From contig JADQBQ010000021.1 of NCBI GenBank assembly GCA_016278505.1, positions 124,001 to 188,000 of the forward strand: DNA of 64,000 bases. The letters are read 5' to 3'. The translations under genes were made by a program, and so were the position numbers. Shown here one piece after another: positions 1 through 9,600 of this stretch. The stretch's first letter is position 1. Every line of letters starts with the position of its first letter. Origin of the DNA: Clostridiales bacterium (lineage in GTDB: Bacteria > Bacillota > Desulfotomaculia > Desulfotomaculales > VENG01). Below the pieces are notes generated by a model. It made no database searches, was not told the DNA's origin, and saw only the letters and a list, made by a program, of their open reading frames with translations.

Positions 1-17
1 TTGTCATTCTCGAACAA
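1..17 (-). CDS. 5' end of an unidentified gene, cut by the window start
   Basis: Just downstream of sucD on the minus strand there is a strong ribosome binding site (AAAGGAGG, about 25-33), followed after seven bases by a TTG codon at 15-17 that opens a reading frame running off the window. Only five codons are visible, so no product can be named. The position suggests a further member of the sucCD transcription unit. An ATG at 5-7 is a weaker alternative start. Confidence 0.35.
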
Positions 18-36
18 GGCTGTTCCTCCTTTCTTT

Positions 37-903
37 TTACAGTACCTTTTTCAATAGTCCAGGTACTTCAAAGGGTAATGCAGCGACTTGTACACCAACT
101 TCCTGCAAAGCTTCTACTTTGCCGTCGAATGTTCCTTTGCCGCGCTCAATAATAGCACCGGCATGTCCCATTCTCTTTCCAGGGGGCGCACTCTTACCGG
201 CAATATAAGCAACAACCGGCTTGGTCATATTGGCTTTAATAAATTCAGCTGCCTGCTCTTCAGCATTGCCGCCAATTTCACCGACCATCACAATAGCTTT
301 GGTCTGAGGATCATGTTCGAATTTCTCTAATACGTCCACAAATGACAGACCTACTGCGCGGTCACCACCTAGACCAACGACGGTACTTTGACCCAAACCG
401 TTCATAGCCAGGTTTCCTACTATTTCATAAGTAAGGGTCCCGCTGCGGGCAACAACCCCAACTTGGCCTTCTGTAAAGAATTGGTTGGGCGGTATACCAA
501 TTTTACACTTGCCGGAAGATACAATACCGAAACTATTAGGTCCAACAACTATGACACCCTTACTTTTAGCATAGTTGACGATTTCCATCTCATCATGGAC
601 GGGAATATGCTCGGGAACGCCAACAAGAACTTTGGCTCCAGCATCAATTGCTTCAAATGCAGCATCTTTAGCAAAAGGTGCGGGAATAAACAATACCGAA
701 GCATCAATACGGTTATCTTGTGCGGCAGCTGTCATGGTATCATAAATCGGTACCCCTTCCACTTCTTGGCCGCCTTTTCCGGGGGATATTCCGGCAACTA
801 TTTTTGTTCCATAGGCAAGCATCTGCTTAGCATGGAATCTACCCTGGTTTCCGGTCATTCCTTGTACAGCAACTTGAGTATTCTCATCAATAATAATGGC
901 CAC
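37..903 (-). CDS. sucD: Succinyl-CoA synthetase (succinate-CoA ligase) alpha subunit
   Basis: With SucC it interconverts succinyl-CoA and succinate, coupled to nucleotide phosphorylation, in the cytoplasmic TCA cycle. The 288-residue length is normal. The N-terminal CoA-binding Rossmann domain carries VQGMTGNQGRFH (about residues 13-24). The C-terminal ligase domain carries the phosphorylated active-site histidine in GHAGAIIERGKGT (about residues 248-260). The start is a GTG with AGGAGG ten bases upstream. It lies 28 bases after sucC and is surely co-transcribed with it. Known from the family: the alpha subunit binds CoA and is phosphorylated. Neighbouring fumarase genes fit a TCA-cycle cluster that could run oxidatively or reductively. 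Confidence 0.95.
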   Translation of the reverse strand: MAIIIDENTQVAVQGMTGNQGRFHAKQMLAYGTKIVAGISPGKGGQEVEGVPIYDTMTAAAQDNRIDASVLFIPAPFAKDAAFEAIDAGAKVLVGVPEHIPVHDEMEIVNYAKSKGVIVVGPNSFGIVSSGKCKIGIPPNQFFTEGQVGVVARSGTLTYEIVGNLAMNGLGQSTVVGLGGDRAVGLSFVDVLEKFEHDPQTKAIVMVGEIGGNAEEQAAEFIKANMTKPVVAYIAGKSAPPGKRMGHAGAIIERGKGTFDGKVEALQEVGVQVAALPFEVPGLLKKVL

Positions 904-931
904 TGGTCAATAACCTCCTTTTCTAAGTTTT

Positions 932-2041
932 TTAAGCTTTAGCCAGTTCTACAACTTTTTGCGCTGCTTCATGCATTACTTTATAGGCCTCAACGCCATT
1001 CTCACTTAAAATCTTAAGAGCTTCTTCTTCGTTGGTGCCGACCATGCGTATCACTACCGGGACAGGAATTTCCCTGGATTTTTTAACCTGGATAAACGCG
1101 TTGGCAACGTCATCGCACCTGGTAATGCCCCCAAAAATGTTAATAAAAACAGCCTTAGGTTTGTTTGCCAGGAGCAGCTCAAGTGCTTGCGCGGTTTCTT
1201 CCATACCGGTACCGCCGCCAGCGTCTAAAAAGTTTGCCGGGGAACCTCCGTAGTAAGAAATGGTATCCAATGTCCCCATCGCCATGCCAGCACCGTTGGC
1301 CATAATGGCAATGTCTCCACCCAATTCCACAAATGCTAATCCTAGTTCGTGCGCCTTCTTTTCAGTTTCTGTGCGCTCTTCAACCACAGGTGCTTCCTTT
1401 TGCCTAAATAAAGCATCATCGTCAATGGTCACTTTGGAGTCGGCGGCAATCAATCTCTCACCACTGATTACCAACGGGTTAATCTCTACCAGCTCGGCAT
1501 CCTTTTCGTGGAACATCTTAACCAAGCCGGCCATAAGTTTATTAGCTTCTTTAGCCAATGCCCCGGTAAGTCCCAAGCGGCGGGCAGTTTCCCTGCCTAA
1601 ATATGGACTAAAGCCTACCAGCGGGTCAATATGCTTCTTCATTATTTTTTCTTCAGCAACATCTTCAATCTCCATGCCGCCATCAGCTGAAGCAATAATT
1701 ACCGGCATTTTAGCAGCAGTGTCTACAGTTATCGACAGATATAATTCCTTGTCAATTTGAATTTTCTCTTCTACCAATAAAGCATCAACTTTATAACCCT
1801 GAACTGTCATGCCCAAGATTTCTTTAGCGGCAGCACTGGCCTCTTCAGCATTGTCGGCAAACTTAATACCGCCACCTTTACCCCTTTTACCTGATAAAAC
1901 CTGGGACTTAACAACCACTGTACTTCCGATTTCTTGGGCAACCTTGGCAGCTTCTTCCGGAGAAGTCACAACTCTACCTTTGGGTACCGTGACGCCATAC
2001 TCTGCAAATAATTCCTTGCCCATGTACTCAAATAACTTCAC
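932..2041 (-). CDS. sucC: Succinyl-CoA synthetase beta subunit
   Basis: This is the ATP-grasp and substrate-binding subunit partnering SucD. The family normally begins with a KLFEYMGKELF-like sequence. That matches a GTG start at 2041, preceded by GGGAGGAAGG, giving 369 residues. An in-frame ATG at 2107 would add 22 residues unlike the family. The ATP-grasp region includes VVKSQVLSGKRGKGGG (about residues 43-58). The C-terminal ligase domain includes FINIFGGITRCDDVA. sucD follows after 28 bases, so both subunits come from one transcript. The 181-250 bases upstream are AT-rich and separate it from the fumarase genes; I see no clear promoter hexamers there. Confidence 0.93.
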   Translation of the reverse strand: MKLFEYMGKELFAEYGVTVPKGRVVTSPEEAAKVAQEIGSTVVVKSQVLSGKRGKGGGIKFADNAEEASAAAKEILGMTVQGYKVDALLVEEKIQIDKELYLSITVDTAAKMPVIIASADGGMEIEDVAEEKIMKKHIDPLVGFSPYLGRETARRLGLTGALAKEANKLMAGLVKMFHEKDAELVEINPLVISGERLIAADSKVTIDDDALFRQKEAPVVEERTETEKKAHELGLAFVELGGDIAIMANGAGMAMGTLDTISYYGGSPANFLDAGGGTGMEETAQALELLLANKPKAVFINIFGGITRCDDVANAFIQVKKSREIPVPVVIRMVGTNEEEALKILSENGVEAYKVMHEAAQKVVELAKA

Positions 2042-2288
2042 TAATGCCTTCCTCCCTCCGATTGATTTGATCCCAGCTAGATTTGTAATTTTTAACAAGC
2101 CAGGCATACTAATTTAAAAACTAGTAACTTAGAATTTTTAAACATTTGAATTTATTTCTTCAATTATGTGATATTTCCTTCTATATTACAACAATAGTCG
2201 TCAAAAATTTTTACAATTATATAATTCCTAACCTTATTAACCATTTCTAATTACGTAAATCTTCTGATGTTTAAGCATTTTATTAATT

Positions 2289-2846
2289 TTATTTAGCACC
2301 GTAGATTTTAAGGCCTTCTTCATACAGATCCCCACCAAGCGAATCATTAACAACAATTACGGGGAAATCTTCCACCTCTAACTCACGAATAGCCTCAGGA
2401 CCTAACTCGGGATAAGCCACTATTTTACAAGATTTAATTCTTTTGCTAATCAGAGCTGCAGCGCCGCCAACTGCAGCAAAATAAACAGCCTTGGTTTGCT
2501 TCATGGCTTTTATGACTTCAGGCGTTCTTTTTCCTTTACCTATCATGCCCTTTAATCCTTGTGCCATTAATTTAGGTGCATATATATCCATTCTTCCACT
2601 TGTTGTCGGACCGGCAGATCCTATTACGTTATCCGGCTTTGCCGGGGAAGGCCCTACATAATAAATAATTTGATCCTTCAGCTCAATCGGTAGTTCTTCA
2701 CCATTTTCCAAAAGTTCCACAAGCTTTTTATGCGCTGCGTCCCTACCGGTATATATCTTGCCGTTCAGTAGAACTCTTTGACCAATACGAAGCTTTTCGG
2801 CTGCTTCCGTTGTGAAGGGAGTTTTGATTGTAATTACTGGAGTCAA
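2289..2846 (-). CDS. Class I (iron-sulfur) fumarate hydratase, beta subunit
   Basis: The 185-residue protein matches the C-terminal domain of class I fumarases and related tartrate dehydratases, which in many anaerobes is a separate subunit. It acts with the alpha subunit to hydrate fumarate to malate. Family features include GPTTSGRMDIYAPKL (about residues 79-93) and AVGGAAALI (about 127-135). The start is TTG at 2846, with AGGAGG nine bases before it. It begins 25 bases after the alpha subunit gene, on the same strand. The L(+)-tartrate dehydratase alternative cannot be excluded by sequence reading alone, but the TCA-cycle setting favours fumarase. Confidence 0.88.
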   Translation of the reverse strand: MTPVITIKTPFTTEAAEKLRIGQRVLLNGKIYTGRDAAHKKLVELLENGEELPIELKDQIIYYVGPSPAKPDNVIGSAGPTTSGRMDIYAPKLMAQGLKGMIGKGKRTPEVIKAMKQTKAVYFAAVGGAAALISKRIKSCKIVAYPELGPEAIRELEVEDFPVIVVNDSLGGDLYEEGLKIYGAK

Positions 2847-2871
2847 GTCTTTGCACCTCCTGGATTAAATT

Positions 2872-3714
2872 TTAAAATTCTATCTCTTTGTGTCTGCTAG
2901 CATGGCAATTTATATTTACGGCTACAGGCAAACTGGCAATATGTGCCGGGTGAGTATTAACATGAACCGCTAAAGCCGTGGTTTTGCCGCCTAGTCCTTG
3001 GGGACCAATACCTAACTTGTTTACCAATTCCAGCAGTTCTTGTTCTAAGTCAGCCGCATACGAATCCGAACTTGGTTCACCCACCGGGCGCAATAAGGCT
3101 TCTTTAGCCAGCAATGCCGCCTTTTCAAAGGTGCCGCCAATGCCTACACCTACAATTATTGGGGGGCAGGGATTAGGACCGGCTTCCTTAACTGTCTCCA
3201 CTACAAAATCTTTAACACCCTCCACACCCTGCGCCGGTTTCAGCATTTTAATTGCACTCATGTTTTCACTGCCGCCGCCCTTGGGGGCAATAGTAATCTT
3301 TAATTTATCGCCGGGAACAACACGTATATGGATCACTGCCGGTGTATTATCTCCGGTGTTTTGTCTTTCCAGGGGATGCCCCACAATTGACTTTCTAAGA
3401 TAACCTTCCTGATAACCTTTACGCACGCCATCATTGATAGCATCCTCCAGGCTACCACCTTCAATGTGCACATCCTGACCCATTTCGATAAAGAAAACAC
3501 TAAAACCGGTATCTTGACACATGGGGACCGACTCGTTCTTAGCAATTTGAGCATTCTCAATCAATTGCTGGAGAATGTCTTTACCGGTAACTGATTGCTC
3601 AGTTTCGTAAGCATTTTTGAATGCGTCAATAACGTCTTGTCCTAAAATGTAGTTGGCTTCCTGGCACATACGGGCGACTTCTTCGGCAATTTGATCAACT
3701 CTGACGACTTTAAT
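2872..3714 (-). CDS. Class I fumarate hydratase, alpha subunit (apparent ATT start)
   Basis: This subunit holds the oxygen-sensitive [4Fe-4S] cluster of the class I enzyme. Cysteines consistent with cluster ligands are in MCQDTGF, NPCPPII and NCHASR. The first ATG (3669) would remove the usual N-terminal segment. In frame upstream lies KVVRVDQIAEEVAR, which matches the family N-terminus. The only codon placed correctly behind the AAGGGGGG ribosome binding site is ATT at 3712-3714, giving 280 residues. ATT starts are rare (infC is the classic case), so either this is a weakly initiating start or there is a sequence error. The beta subunit gene follows after 25 bases. Confidence 0.85.
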   Translation of the reverse strand: MKVVRVDQIAEEVARMCQEANYILGQDVIDAFKNAYETEQSVTGKDILQQLIENAQIAKNESVPMCQDTGFSVFFIEMGQDVHIEGGSLEDAINDGVRKGYQEGYLRKSIVGHPLERQNTGDNTPAVIHIRVVPGDKLKITIAPKGGGSENMSAIKMLKPAQGVEGVKDFVVETVKEAGPNPCPPIIVGVGIGGTFEKAALLAKEALLRPVGEPSSDSYAADLEQELLELVNKLGIGPQGLGGKTTALAVHVNTHPAHIASLPVAVNINCHASRHKEIEF

Positions 3715-3769
3715 GACAATTCCCCCCTTAGTTATTGAAAACTCTTACATATTCATTAATCATTAAAGC

Positions 3770-3820
3770 AAAAAATATACCGGAAAAGCCACAGCGTGAA
3801 AATACTGGGCAATTCCGGTA
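3770..3820 (-). terminator. Intrinsic terminator after the sigma-54 activator gene, overlapping a sigma-54-like promoter
   Basis: On the minus strand TACCGGAA (3813-3820) pairs with TTCCGGTA (3779-3786), with further GCC/GGC pairing inside, and is followed by ATATTTTTT. This fits a terminator for the gene at 3947-5635. The same bases contain GG-N10-GC (GG at 3780-3781, TTTGC ending at 3768), which is the spacing of a -24/-12 sigma-54 promoter pointing at the fumarase genes. Both readings are plausible. Confidence 0.55.
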
Positions 3821-3946
3821 CATTTTAAGTAACCGCTCATTATACCTGTCTAATTCCTTATGTATACATCTGGAGACAAATGTTTTAATTTATCGAAATG
3901 TTATTATTTTAGAATAATTAGAAATATACCCATACTTAACCTCTAA

Positions 3947-5635
3947 TTATTGAAAACTACCGCTTTTCACCTTTTTAAGCTTGTTATATAGTGTGGCCAA
4001 AGAAATATTTAAGGCGCGGGCAGCCCTTCTCTTCCCTTCCACTGTACCGCCAAATTTAGCCATAGCTTTTTTAATTAATATCTGTTCCATTTGGTCAATA
4101 GGTATAAGTTCTATATCTTTTTCGGGTGCTTCCCTCAACTGGCTGACGTACTGTAAGAAGTGACTCTTAGTAAGAATCTCATCATCAACGGTAACCATAA
4201 CTCTTTCCACGACATTTTCCAATTCGCGTATATTTCCCGGCCAGTCGTAGCTAAATAGAACCTCCTCACCATGCTGGGACAAACCTTTCACTTTCTTGCC
4301 CAGTTTTCTATTTAGTTTAATAATCAAATTATTAGTCAATAGAGGTAAATCTTCCTTACGATATCTTAAAGCAGGAATAGGTATTTCAACCACATTTAAT
4401 CGATAGTACAAATCTTCACGAAACTTCCCCTGCCGTATCAAACCATGCAAGTCTCTATTGGTGGCAGCAATAACTCGCACATCAACTTTAATAGTTTCAT
4501 TGCCACCTACCCTCTCAAACTCCATCTCTTGCAGGACACGTAATAATTTACCCTGCAAAATAAGGTTCATATCACCTATTTCATCAAGAAATATGGTACC
4601 CCCGTGGGCCAGTTCAAACTTGCCTATGCGGGATTTGATAGCACCCGTGAAAGCTCCTTTAACATAGCCAAAGAATTCGCTCTCTAATAAATTTTCGGGA
4701 ATTGCAGCACAATTTACTTTGATAAAGGGTTTATCCCTGCGCCCGCTGACATGATGGACAGCATGGGCAAATAACTCTTTACCGGTACCGCTTTCCCCTG
4801 TCAATAATACTGTGGATGTACTTTTAGCGGCCCTTTCGCCTATTTGCATACACCTTTTTAGGTCTTGGTTATTACCCAATATGTCTTTGAAGGTATATTT
4901 ACTGGTTGTCACTTCACCGAACTTATCAGACAGATTCTCAATGATGGTGGTGCTCTGCTGCAGTTTTTCCATTAATTTCATAATATCGGTAAAGTGATTA
5001 AATACTACAACTGCTCCTCGGGTCTCACCATCAACAATAATCGGTGAAGCGTTACTGATAACTTCGGCATTACTGCCGCCAACTGTTGTACGGTGACCAA
5101 AAATGTGCTCGCCGTTTTCAAGTACCTTAGCTAAAGCTCCCTCCGGTGAAACATCATAAATATTATTACCAATACGTTCCGTGGGCTCTATACCGGTAAT
5201 ATTGGTGAAGGCCGGATTAACATACTTTATAACCCCTTTTTCATTTACAACTTCAATGGCTTCTTGAACGGAATTTAGTATGGTAGACAACTCACCCTGA
5301 ATCCCTTTCACCTTATCTTCCTCTTGCAAGATAACCTGTAAAAGTTCTGTTGCCTGACCTTCCAAAATTGCTACACCGTTAAGATTCAAACCCATCATCT
5401 GACGCCTTATATGTGGCATTCCTGATGTATCAATTATAGCATGTATATCTAAAGAAGGTAATTCAGCTAACTCTTTAACAACATAAATATTCTGCTCCAC
5501 CAAACTAAAGCTGTCATATCGTTCACCGGCTTGGCAAACAGCCACAACTTCAACCCGCTTAAACTTGTCCAACATATTTAAAACTGCTACTCCTCGCTCA
5601 TCACTAGCAATAACAGCAACCCTAAATTTAGCCAT
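3947..5635 (-). CDS. PAS-containing sigma-54-dependent transcriptional activator
   Basis: This 562-residue protein is a bacterial enhancer-binding protein. Residues 1-110 form a Rossmann-like N-terminal domain ([15 protein letters not shown]). Residues about 115-230 are a PAS sensor ([15 protein letters not shown]). Residues about 245-485 are the AAA+ domain, with Walker A GESGTGKE, the sigma-54 contact loop GAFTGA, and Walker B FLDEIG. The C-terminus is a Fis-type HTH ([19 protein letters not shown]). It should drive open complex formation at sigma-54 promoters in response to a ligand or redox signal, which I cannot identify. Its position upstream of the fumarase genes suggests it may control them. 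Confidence 0.92.
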   Translation of the reverse strand: MAKFRVAVIASDERGVAVLNMLDKFKRVEVVAVCQAGERYDSFSLVEQNIYVVKELAELPSLDIHAIIDTSGMPHIRRQMMGLNLNGVAILEGQATELLQVILQEEDKVKGIQGELSTILNSVQEAIEVVNEKGVIKYVNPAFTNITGIEPTERIGNNIYDVSPEGALAKVLENGEHIFGHRTTVGGSNAEVISNASPIIVDGETRGAVVVFNHFTDIMKLMEKLQQSTTIIENLSDKFGEVTTSKYTFKDILGNNQDLKRCMQIGERAAKSTSTVLLTGESGTGKELFAHAVHHVSGRRDKPFIKVNCAAIPENLLESEFFGYVKGAFTGAIKSRIGKFELAHGGTIFLDEIGDMNLILQGKLLRVLQEMEFERVGGNETIKVDVRVIAATNRDLHGLIRQGKFREDLYYRLNVVEIPIPALRYRKEDLPLLTNNLIIKLNRKLGKKVKGLSQHGEEVLFSYDWPGNIRELENVVERVMVTVDDEILTKSHFLQYVSQLREAPEKDIELIPIDQMEQILIKKAMAKFGGTVEGKRRAARALNISLATLYNKLKKVKSGSFQ

Positions 5636-5768
5636 AAATAAAGTTTCACCCTCTTTACCCCAGAGTTGTATTCAAAGTTGTATTGTCAGATAAGTTCGAC
5701 AAATATATTATGACTTCCTTCTAAAATATAAAAATAAAAAATAATTGTCCTATGTTTTATTTTTTTTT

Positions 5769-5808
5769 CGAACACACGTTTTACTGATGTCATTACATAT
5801 GTTATAAT
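5769..5808 (+). promoter_or_regulatory. lexA promoter with SOS box
   Basis: CGAACACACGTTTT at 5769-5782 matches the Gram-positive LexA operator CGAAC-N4-GTTYG in twelve or more positions. It overlaps a -35 element TTTACT (5780-5785), which is 17 bases from a perfect TATAAT (5803-5808). Transcription would start near 5815, so lexA is autoregulated by repressor binding over the -35 region. The site lies in the 200-base gap between two divergent genes. Confidence 0.85.
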
Positions 5809-5842
5809 TTCTGTGAGAATATCTGGGAAGGTTGTGAAGCAC

Positions 5843-6454
5843 ATGCCCGAAGAATTAACTTCCAGGGAAGAGGCTATATTACGCGTGATTAAAGAATCAG
5901 TACATCAAAAGGGATATCCTCCGTCAGTACGAGAGATAGGACAAAAGGTGGGCCTGCGTTCAAGTTCAACTGTTCACAGCTACCTTAGAAGACTGGAGGA
6001 AAAAGGGGTTATTCGCAGAGATCCTACCAAACCCAGAGCTATAGAAGTACTGGGCTCAGAGTCCCGTGAGCAACCCGGTACCTTTAATTGGGTTCCGGTC
6101 CTAGGGCGAGTAGCGGCTGGGGCACCGGTATTGGCTGTAGAGAACAGGGAAGCGTTCTTTCCTTTACCTATTGAGTTTACCGGTCAGGGTGAATTTTTTA
6201 TGCTTACGGTAAAAGGAGAGAGCATGATTGATGTAGGCATCTTCGATGGTGATTTAGTAATCGTAAAAAAACAGGCAACGGCTATTAACGGTGAGATCGT
6301 TGTGGCACTTCTGGAAGACGAGTCCACTGTAAAACGCTTTATTAAGGAAAAGGATCATATTAAACTAAAACCGGAAAATAAAAACATGACACCTATTATC
6401 ACACGAGAGGCTAAAATACTAGGCAAAGTCGTTGGCCTTTTAAGAAAGATGTGA
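5843..6454 (+). CDS. lexA: LexA SOS repressor
   Basis: LexA represses DNA-damage genes and inactivates itself by cleavage when RecA filaments form. The N-terminal winged HTH includes [12 protein letters not shown] and [14 protein letters not shown]. The cleavage site Ala-Gly lies in RVAAGAPV (about residue 91). The catalytic dyad is the serine of GESMID and the lysine of STVKRF. An upstream in-frame GTG at 5813 lies before the predicted transcription start, so ATG 5843 (with GGGAAGG upstream) is chosen, giving 203 residues. It is the only plus-strand housekeeping gene here and abuts the convergent LysR gene with no gap. Confidence 0.95.
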   Translation: MPEELTSREEAILRVIKESVHQKGYPPSVREIGQKVGLRSSSTVHSYLRRLEEKGVIRRDPTKPRAIEVLGSESREQPGTFNWVPVLGRVAAGAPVLAVENREAFFPLPIEFTGQGEFFMLTVKGESMIDVGIFDGDLVIVKKQATAINGEIVVALLEDESTVKRFIKEKDHIKLKPENKNMTPIITREAKILGKVVGLLRKM

Positions 6455-7372
6455 TCAGTAGTGATCAAGCATGGCTAAGTTATTACAGTCCTTCACGTAG
6501 TTGATAAAAGCAGTAGCGGCAAAGCCTCCCCCCAAGGCTTGTGAATTGCGTACTAAATATAGTTTACGTTTCAAATCCAATTCCGGCACTGTTATTTCTC
6601 TTATTGTGCCTAATTGCAGCAATTCTTTAACTGCCCACCGGGAAACAAAACTTAAGCCTAAACCGGCCTGTACCGCTGTAATAACCGATCGCGTACTGCC
6701 TAATTCAATAGCTACCCGGCACTGTCCCAGGGGGATTCCTTTTTTTTGCAACCTTCTTTCGATAGTTTTTCTGGTCCCCGAACCATGTTCACGTAAAATC
6801 AAAGGGTGTTTTTTTAAATTATCTAACTTAATCTCGCTTTCAAATTGCCCCGGTACAAGCACCGGACCAATAAGAACTAATTCATCATCAATCCACGTCT
6901 CACACTCCAAACCTTTTCCATCCACCATCGTTCCGGTAACCCCTAAGGCGACTTCCTTATTATTCACCCAGTTGACAACTTTTCCGCTTCCTCCTATTTT
7001 CAGGCTGATTTTAATCCCCGGGTGTATCTGACAGAACCCACCCACAAACAGTGGCAGGATATATTCCCCCGGGATTGTACTGGCGCCGATATTTAGTTGG
7101 CCCGTTTTAAGCCCTTTAAGGTTGTCTAAATTTTCAATTACTTTATAATGTTGCCTGAGAATTTCCTTCGCTCCAGGGTATAATAGTGAGCCTGCCTCAG
7201 TCAGTACTACCCTTTTTTCATTTCTTTGAAATAGGGAAACCTGCAGCTCATCCTCTAAAGACTTAATTTGAAAACTCACCGCCGGTTGACTCATAAATAA
7301 CTGCTTAGCCGCACCGGTAAAACTCTTTAAATCAGCAACCCATAAAAACGCTTCCAATTGCTTTAAATTCAT
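6455..7372 (-). CDS. LysR family transcriptional regulator
   Basis: The 305-residue protein has the LysR winged HTH at residues 1-60 (LKSFTGAAKQLFMSQPAVSFQIK). An effector-binding domain follows, with IGASTIPGEYILP near residue 95, as in CysL/CbbR-like regulators. It overlaps the upstream PLP-enzyme gene by four bases (ATGA). It is therefore translated from the same message, which is unusual for LysR genes, since they are often divergent from their targets. A role in sulfur or amino-acid metabolism is possible from the neighbouring gene, but its target and effector are not visible. Confidence 0.9.
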   Translation of the reverse strand: MNLKQLEAFLWVADLKSFTGAAKQLFMSQPAVSFQIKSLEDELQVSLFQRNEKRVVLTEAGSLLYPGAKEILRQHYKVIENLDNLKGLKTGQLNIGASTIPGEYILPLFVGGFCQIHPGIKISLKIGGSGKVVNWVNNKEVALGVTGTMVDGKGLECETWIDDELVLIGPVLVPGQFESEIKLDNLKKHPLILREHGSGTRKTIERRLQKKGIPLGQCRVAIELGSTRSVITAVQAGLGLSFVSRWAVKELLQLGTIREITVPELDLKRKLYLVRNSQALGGGFAATAFINYVKDCNNLAMLDHY

Positions 7373-8622
7373 AATCCATCACTTACTTTCAACACCTGCT
7401 CAGCAGCAGACAAAGCTGCAATTTTAACGTGCTCAAAAGTTAGACCACCTTGAAAATAGGCCGCGTAAGGCTCTCTTAACGGTCCGTCGGCAGTCAATTC
7501 CAGGGACCCACCTTGCACAAAAGTGCCCGCTGCCATAACTACCGGGTCCTCATACCCGGGCATAGCCCATGGTTCAGGCCGAACATGACTATCTATGGGT
7601 GATGCATTTTGTACCGCCTGGCAAAAAGCTACCAATCTACTTGCTGATCCAAGTATTACTGCCTGTACAATATCAGTACGCGATTCTTTAAACGAGGGTG
7701 TAACCTCAAAACCTAGCCTTTCAAAGAGCCGTGCAGTGAAAATGGCCCCTTTTAATGCCTGCGATACCACTGATGGAGCTAAAAAGAGTCCCTGGAAAAA
7801 CATTCTATGCCAATCAAGGGTTGCCCCAACATCACTACCGATTCCAGGGGCGGTTAAGCGAAAAGAAGCAGCCTGCACTAACTCCTTGCGCCCTACTATA
7901 TATCCGCCGGTGGGAGCCAGCCCACCTCCGGGGTTCTTAATCAGGGAACCCGCAGTAATATCAACACCAACTGAGGGGGGTTCCAGTGTTTCCACGAATT
8001 CGCCGTAGCAATTATCTACAAATATAACAGCATTCGGCTGTTTGGCCCTAACCAAGTTTACAATAGAGCCAATTGTATGCACATCCAAAGGCCGTCGCAA
8101 ACTATATCCCCTGGACCGTTGGATCATTACCATTTTTACAGGGAACTCTAAGGCCCGTTCAATTGCCGGCCAGTCCAGCTCCCCAACTGGTAGTAATTCT
8201 ACCTGCTCATATTGAATACCCCAATCAGTGAGCGACCCCTGCGGTCTCCCTCTGATGCCAACTACTTTTTGCAGAGTGTCGTAAGGCGCACCGTTTATAG
8301 ACAATAATTTGTCACCCGGCCGCAAAATACCAAACAAACATAAAGCAATGGCATGCGTCCCACTTGCAATTTGCCCCCGCACCAATGCAGCCTCCGCCCC
8401 AAAAATCTCCGCGTAGACATTATCCAAAACTTCTCTTCCGGGATCGTTATACCCATAACCTGTTGATCCCTTTAAGTGATGATCAGAAACTCTTGCCTCT
8501 TTAAAAACATTAAGCACCCGATGCTGATTTTCCAGACAAATCTCCCGCATATTCTTGCACGCAGGTTCAATTTCCTTTTCTACTTCACACATTAACTCTT
8601 TAAAGTCCAAGCTGCCCTTCAT
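7369..8622 (-). CDS. ynbB: YnbB-like PLP-dependent enzyme (methionine gamma-lyase / 'aluminium resistance' family)
   Basis: This 417-residue protein belongs to the fold-type I PLP family annotated as cystathionine beta-lyase-like or aluminium resistance protein. The PLP lysine is in SLIKNPGGGLAPTGG (about residues 227-241), preceded by FVDNCYGEF (aspartate contacting the ring nitrogen). The substrate of the family is not settled; C-S lyase activity is the usual suggestion. GGAGGGACAG precedes ATG 8622. It overlaps spoVK by four bases upstream and the LysR gene by four bases downstream, so the three are translationally coupled. The same gene sits near miaA-hfq in several Gram-positive genomes. 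Confidence 0.85.
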   Translation of the reverse strand: MKGSLDFKELMCEVEKEIEPACKNMREICLENQHRVLNVFKEARVSDHHLKGSTGYGYNDPGREVLDNVYAEIFGAEAALVRGQIASGTHAIALCLFGILRPGDKLLSINGAPYDTLQKVVGIRGRPQGSLTDWGIQYEQVELLPVGELDWPAIERALEFPVKMVMIQRSRGYSLRRPLDVHTIGSIVNLVRAKQPNAVIFVDNCYGEFVETLEPPSVGVDITAGSLIKNPGGGLAPTGGYIVGRKELVQAASFRLTAPGIGSDVGATLDWHRMFFQGLFLAPSVVSQALKGAIFTARLFERLGFEVTPSFKESRTDIVQAVILGSASRLVAFCQAVQNASPIDSHVRPEPWAMPGYEDPVVMAAGTFVQGGSLELTADGPLREPYAAYFQGGLTFEHVKIAALSAAEQVLKVSDGL

Positions 8623-9587
8623 TCTGTCCCTCCGATTAAGTCACAAGTGTCCCGTGCCCCTTGAACATCTCTCCGTTTAATGGCCATCAGCTCTTCCCTG
8701 GTGATAGTTCCTTTTTGTACGAGGCGAACCGCCTGTATCCTTATGGCCCGCTCGATAATGTTTCTTACCAATCTGGCATTACCGCTGTGTTGGTGCCGGC
8801 TTGACTGCTGCTCTATGATTAATCTAATCTCCTCACGCCCGCCACTGTCCAGATAATATTGCCGCTGTTTGAGCATTAAGTCCCCAATTTCCAACAATTC
8901 CTTAGTAGAATAATCAGGAAAATCAATATGAATGGGAAAACGAGACCGAAGCCCCGGATTTGTCTCTAAGAATTGCTGCATTTCATATTTATAACCAGCC
9001 AAAACAAGGATTAAGCTGTCCTTATTATCCTCCATACCCTTTACCATCGCATCTATGGCCTCTTTACCAAAATCCTTACTTCCTCCTCTAGCCAAAGAAT
9101 ACGCTTCGTCGATAAAAAGAATACCCCCGCTTGCTTTTTTAATGTGATCCCTGGTTTTTTGTGCCGTATGCCCTATATACTCACCAACCAGGTCGGCTCT
9201 TTCCACCTCTATGGAATGACCCTTGGGTAGCACACCAAGTTCCTTGAACAACTTGGCCAGTATTCTGGCCACGGTAGTCTTCCCGGTACCTGGGTTGCCC
9301 TTAAATACCATGTGCAGCACTTGAGATTCAGCAATTAGGTTTTCTCTTTGTCTTCGTTTTTGTATTTGTACAAAAGCGCAAATTTCATCTATGGTTTGCT
9401 TTACACTTCGCAGGCCGATTAGACCATTTAATTCCTTCTTTATTTTTTCTAATTCTTTGGCTTTATCGGACACAGCCCCACCACGGTCGCCGGAAGCTGG
9501 CTTAGATGAACCCTTATTCCTTATCGAATTATCTTTTGCAGGGTGTGAATTACTTTTGCGGTTATTTAGCATCTTTATACGAACCAA
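8619..9587 (-). CDS. spoVK: SpoVK-like AAA+ ATPase (CbxX/CfxQ family)
   Basis: The 322-residue protein has one AAA+ module with Walker A GNPGTGKTTVARIL, Walker B GILFIDEAYSLA and sensor/arginine regions typical of the CbxX/CfxQ group. In Bacillus, SpoVK is needed late in spore maturation, which supports an endospore former. Residues 1-45 are a low-complexity, basic N-terminal extension. The start is TTG at 9587 with AGGTGA seven bases upstream; an ATG at 9572 lacks a ribosome binding site. Related ATPases also remodel Rubisco, but no Rubisco gene is near. Confidence 0.85.
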   Translation of the reverse strand: MVRIKMLNNRKSNSHPAKDNSIRNKGSSKPASGDRGGAVSDKAKELEKIKKELNGLIGLRSVKQTIDEICAFVQIQKRRQRENLIAESQVLHMVFKGNPGTGKTTVARILAKLFKELGVLPKGHSIEVERADLVGEYIGHTAQKTRDHIKKASGGILFIDEAYSLARGGSKDFGKEAIDAMVKGMEDNKDSLILVLAGYKYEMQQFLETNPGLRSRFPIHIDFPDYSTKELLEIGDLMLKQRQYYLDSGGREEIRLIIEQQSSRHQHSGNARLVRNIIERAIRIQAVRLVQKGTITREELMAIKRRDVQGARDTCDLIGGTE

Positions 9588-9600
9588 CTAAGATTCACCT

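Noticed and set aside
5813-5842. GTG start for LexA 30 bases upstream
   Set aside because: It lies before the predicted transcription start and has no SD; ATG 5843 fits the family.
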